Source of the DNA: Pseudomonadota bacterium
Lineage (GTDB): Bacteria; Pseudomonadota; Gammaproteobacteria; Acidiferrobacterales; Acidiferrobacteraceae
DNA length: 64,000 nucleotides
Direction of reading: 5' to 3'
NCBI GenBank assembly: GCA_021794275.1
Contig: JAJYRD010000027.1
Span: 23,575 to 87,574, forward strand
The position numbers and the translations under genes are program-made. Positions 61,578 to 64,000 of this stretch are shown here, piece by piece (positions within the stretch are counted from its first letter, which is position 1; the number at the start of each line of letters is the position of its first letter). The notes under the pieces are model-generated. The model saw nothing but the letters and a program-made list of their open reading frames with translations. It was not told the origin of the DNA and did not search any database.

Positions 61578-64000
61578 TCAAAAGAGCTGGCGCCAGCCGG
61601 CCGGGCCCTCGGCCGGCGGCCCACTCCCGAAGAGGGGCGGCGGCTGCTTGATCCCCGTCGGCCCGTTGGGCCCGCCACCCCCGGTACCACCCGGCGTCCC
61701 CCCGCCCTGGGATGCCGGCGGCGACTCCCCAAGCGAGGAGGCAAGCTGAATGCGCATGACCCCATCGAAAAGCGCAAGTGCCGGCGTGTACGCCGTGCCA
61801 TACCCCACAAAGATCGGGCCCGTCACGAAATTGCCTTGCGCGTCCTGGAAGGTGTCCAACGGGAATTGGCCCAAGCCCAGCTGGTAAAGATAGAGGTAGG
61901 CCTTCGGATCCGCGCAGGGGTCGGTCGATGTGCTGCTCGGCGGCACGGTGACGGGCAGCATGACCGCGCCATTGGCAATGATGGCGTTGTCGGTGATGGC
62001 GGATCCCGCGGGCAGGGCCGCGATATTGGAGTCGGACGTATACGCCCCGCTGGTCGCATTCCAGAGGTCGCCACCCGCGCTCGGGTTGGCGCTTGCCATG
62101 GTGGTCCACGCCGGCTGCCAGCCCACGGAGCCATCTTGCAGCAGGGTAAAACGCGTCGCTGACTGGACGCGCAGATACTCGACCCCGTTATAGAAGGCGC
62201 CGCCGATGGAGGTGAGCCCGGACGCCCCACCCGAGGTGGTGGCCGAGGTCCCGAAGTTGGCCGCCACCGAGGTATTGCTCGAGCTGTCATTCAGGACAGT
62301 CCACGTGCGGCTCGACCCGAAGTTCGAGAGAGCACCTCCGCTCGTAAAGGCCTGTGCCTCCCAAACGTTGGAGGACCCATCGCCCACATACATATTCCCA
62401 TTGGGGTCGATATAGGGTTGCGTGGTCGCCGCAAAGGGCAGGGTATAACTGGTGCTCGCCCCGGTGCCGACATCGGTCACCACCATAGTGCTCGTCACGG
62501 TGCTTCCGCTCGTGACCGTAAGCACGGTCGTCACATAAGCCGTACCCGATGACGGCATGGGCCGGAACACGACCGGGACGAGCCCTGGGTTCGGTTCGGT
62601 CGCGTTGCTGGTATCGACCTCCCAGGCCTCGCTGTTCAGGGTCGCACTGGTCGTTGTGCTCGATGAGGTACCGGAAGGCGCGTTCGTGAGCTGCAGGGCG
62701 TATTGCGCCAAGCCTTGCCCTGCCACGCCGACGATGTAGGTATGCCAGTTGTTGTTCGCATCCTGGGCATCGACCGCACGGACGCCGCCGCCCATGTTCG
62801 AGTTCTGCCAGAATGTCGAGTAGTTCTGGAGCTCCTGCAGCATGACGCGCGGGATCCAGCCCCACACCAGGGCCCCGGTCGTGGCATCGGCGGCGTACAC
62901 GAAGCCGTCATTGTCGCCAAACAACACGACGGGCTCGCGCCCCTGCTCGTTTTGCGCGTAATTCACGTAGCTCGAGTCGGTCAGAAGGCCGCCGTTATCG
63001 GGCGCACCAAGATAGACGGGCGGGACCGACGCGGTCATGCCCCAGTACCAGGACGCCCCGCGCCCACCCAGATAGGCGTCATTGCTGTAGGACGGATCAA
63101 TCGTGTAATTGATGATATCGCTGACGGTGAGCGTCGAAGGCAGAGTACCGAAGGCGCTTGCGTTTGCGCTGTTGTTCATCCCGCTCAACGGCGTGATCGG
63201 GCCCACCGTGGCGGGAGCGACCGCAGGCCCCGTCGAGTAGAGGTCCGTGGACCGCTGGCCGGGATTCTGCGCGGTGGTAGTGGTCGTCCCGAACTGGCCC
63301 TCGATGTCCCAAGTGGGGGTCGTGGCGACAGTCCCATTCGCCTGGATCGCGTAAGCGAGCAGATCGCCCTCGCCGAGTCTTGGCGTGCTCGTGACCATAT
63401 ACTCGAAGGAGTTCGTGCCCACACTCGTGCTCGATCCGCCGTTGGCGGAGAACACCTGCGCCTCGATACTGTTCAGGATCGCCGTGAAGGCCTGCTGGAA
63501 TTGCGCCGGGCTTTGGGCGCTGTAGGGTAGCACTGGACTGTTCGTAGTCCCACCCTGCCCGGCCGTCGCCAATTGTTCGAGGACGCTATAACCCGCCTTG
63601 GCCTCGGCCGAGCACGACGGGCCGGCCGAGGGCGGACAGTTGATATTGGGCCCAATGCCCAGGACGTAGGTCTTGATGCTCCCGACCCCGTTGCTCGAGT
63701 TGTTGTAGAGGTTTTGAACGGCCGTGATCGCCTCGTTCACGGCGTTGTCGTTGCTCTGTGTCTCCCCATACATGCTCGCCGCCGCACTCCCAAGCGGCGG
63801 GTAGACATGGCCGTGCAGGCCCATGGTGGGCTGGCCGTCGGTAATCAGGATCACGTATTTGGGCGCGCACGCGGGCTTGGGGCCGCTCGTGCCCGTGAAA
63901 TACTGCAGGGCACTCTGCAAAGTCCCCGCCATCGGCGCGTACTCGGAATCGGCGACAATGCTCGAGCCGGCCGGGAACTGTTCGGCCGCCAGATCCGTGT
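61578..64000 (-). CDS. PilY1-type type IV pilus tip adhesin, 5' end outside the window
   Basis: The frame is open to the right edge, so only about the last 807 codons are seen. A von Willebrand A-like part comes first: YVILITDGQPTMGL with a vWA strand and IKTYVLGIG. A C-terminal beta-propeller follows (VLFGDNDGFVYAADATTGALVWGWIPR), the core PilY1 signature. Sequence is rich in Ser, Thr, Asn and Gly, as in surface proteins. DPNGNMYVGD is the nearest to a calcium loop, though not canonical. Ends with a Pro/Gly tail. It probably caps pili and primes assembly, and may sense surfaces. Adjacent to pilSR but opposite in direction. Confidence 0.88.
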   Translation of the reverse strand, partial: TDLAAEQFPAGSSIVADSEYAPMAGTLQSALQYFTGTSGPKPACAPKYVILITDGQPTMGLHGHVYPPLGSAAASMYGETQSNDNAVNEAITAVQNLYNNSSNGVGSIKTYVLGIGPNINCPPSAGPSCSAEAKAGYSVLEQLATAGQGGTTNSPVLPYSAQSPAQFQQAFTAILNSIEAQVFSANGGSSTSVGTNSFEYMVTSTPRLGEGDLLAYAIQANGTVATTPTWDIEGQFGTTTTTAQNPGQRSTDLYSTGPAVAPATVGPITPLSGMNNSANASAFGTLPSTLTVSDIINYTIDPSYSNDAYLGGRGASWYWGMTASVPPVYLGAPDNGGLLTDSSYVNYAQNEQGREPVVLFGDNDGFVYAADATTGALVWGWIPRVMLQELQNYSTFWQNSNMGGGVRAVDAQDANNNWHTYIVGVAGQGLAQYALQLTNAPSGTSSSTTTSATLNSEAWEVDTSNATEPNPGLVPVVFRPMPSSGTAYVTTVLTVTSGSTVTSTMVVTDVGTGASTSYTLPFAATTQPYIDPNGNMYVGDGSSNVWEAQAFTSGGALSNFGSSRTWTVLNDSSSNTSVAANFGTSATTSGGASGLTSIGGAFYNGVEYLRVQSATRFTLLQDGSVGWQPAWTTMASANPSAGGDLWNATSGAYTSDSNIAALPAGSAITDNAIIANGAVMLPVTVPPSSTSTDPCADPKAYLYLYQLGLGQFPLDTFQDAQGNFVTGPIFVGYGTAYTPALALFDGVMRIQLASSLGESPPASQGGGTPGGTGGGGPNGPTGIKQPPPLFGSGPPAEGPAGWRQLF

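Overview
The window reads as chromosomal DNA of a GC-rich gammaproteobacterium. Support comes from the fkpB-lspA-ileS-ribF-murJ block, the rplU-rpmA-obgE-proB block, pilSR next to pilY1, and a very large hopanoid gene cluster. Hopanoids, an NRAMP-like transporter and glutathione/old-yellow-enzyme detoxification genes would suit an acidophilic or metal/sulfur-oxidising lineage such as Acidiferrobacter. That assignment is an inference from gene content, not from a marker comparison.

Layout. 1-2650 (+): a small metabolic/detoxification run (DoxX end, cupin, SMP-30, double-VOC). 2679-21684 (-): one nearly unbroken hopanoid locus. In transcription order it is ispH, hpnH, hpnB, hpnM, mlaA-like, hpnA, hpnI, hpnJ, hpnK, hpnN, hpnL, squalene synthase, shc, hpnG, a second hpnL and a sulfotransferase. 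It covers IPP/DMAPP supply, squalene formation and cyclisation, addition of the adenosyl side chain (HpnH, HpnG), the glycosylation/deacetylation/ring-contraction branch (HpnI, K, J) and export to the outer membrane (HpnN, HpnM, MlaA). 21.8-36.7 kb: NRAMP-like transporter, an outer-membrane barrel, gloA-gpx, ene-reductase, AHL-lactonase-like hydrolase with TetR, a GGDEF/EAL protein, nfeD-stomatin, lgt and a class A PBP.

36.8-43.9 kb is the accessory region. After an ADP-ribosylglycohydrolase gene come an IS3-type relic, tiny membrane ORFs and decayed reading frames. Then comes a compact element of about 4.3 kb (39546-43882) inserted in the 3' end of a tRNA-Thr(CGT) gene. A 51-bp repeat of the tRNA 3' half (one mismatch) marks both ends. 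Inside are a disrupted tyrosine integrase, higBA, an unrecognised 262-aa gene, an AlpA-like regulator and two plasmid/phage-type gene remnants. Both ends also carry clusters of short TCCTAC repeats, 11 bp apart on the left, that look like integrase arm sites. The right end adds an 11-bp-period TTTCNGAYAGG array and two palindromes.

43.9-64.0 kb returns to core genes: a Fur-family regulator, thiO, a second ispH, fkpB-lspA-ileS-ribF, a DUF2203 gene and murJ, rpsT, proB-obgE-rpmA-rplU, ispB, tRNA-Pro(CGG), a small CxxC protein, pilS-pilR and the C-terminal part of a PilY1-type pilus adhesin that runs off the window. No rRNA genes and no CRISPR array were seen. The most unusual material is the att/arm-site architecture of the tRNA-Thr element, the small-ORF zone beside it, and the extra genes in the hopanoid locus (sulfotransferase, second HpnL, dedicated IspH).
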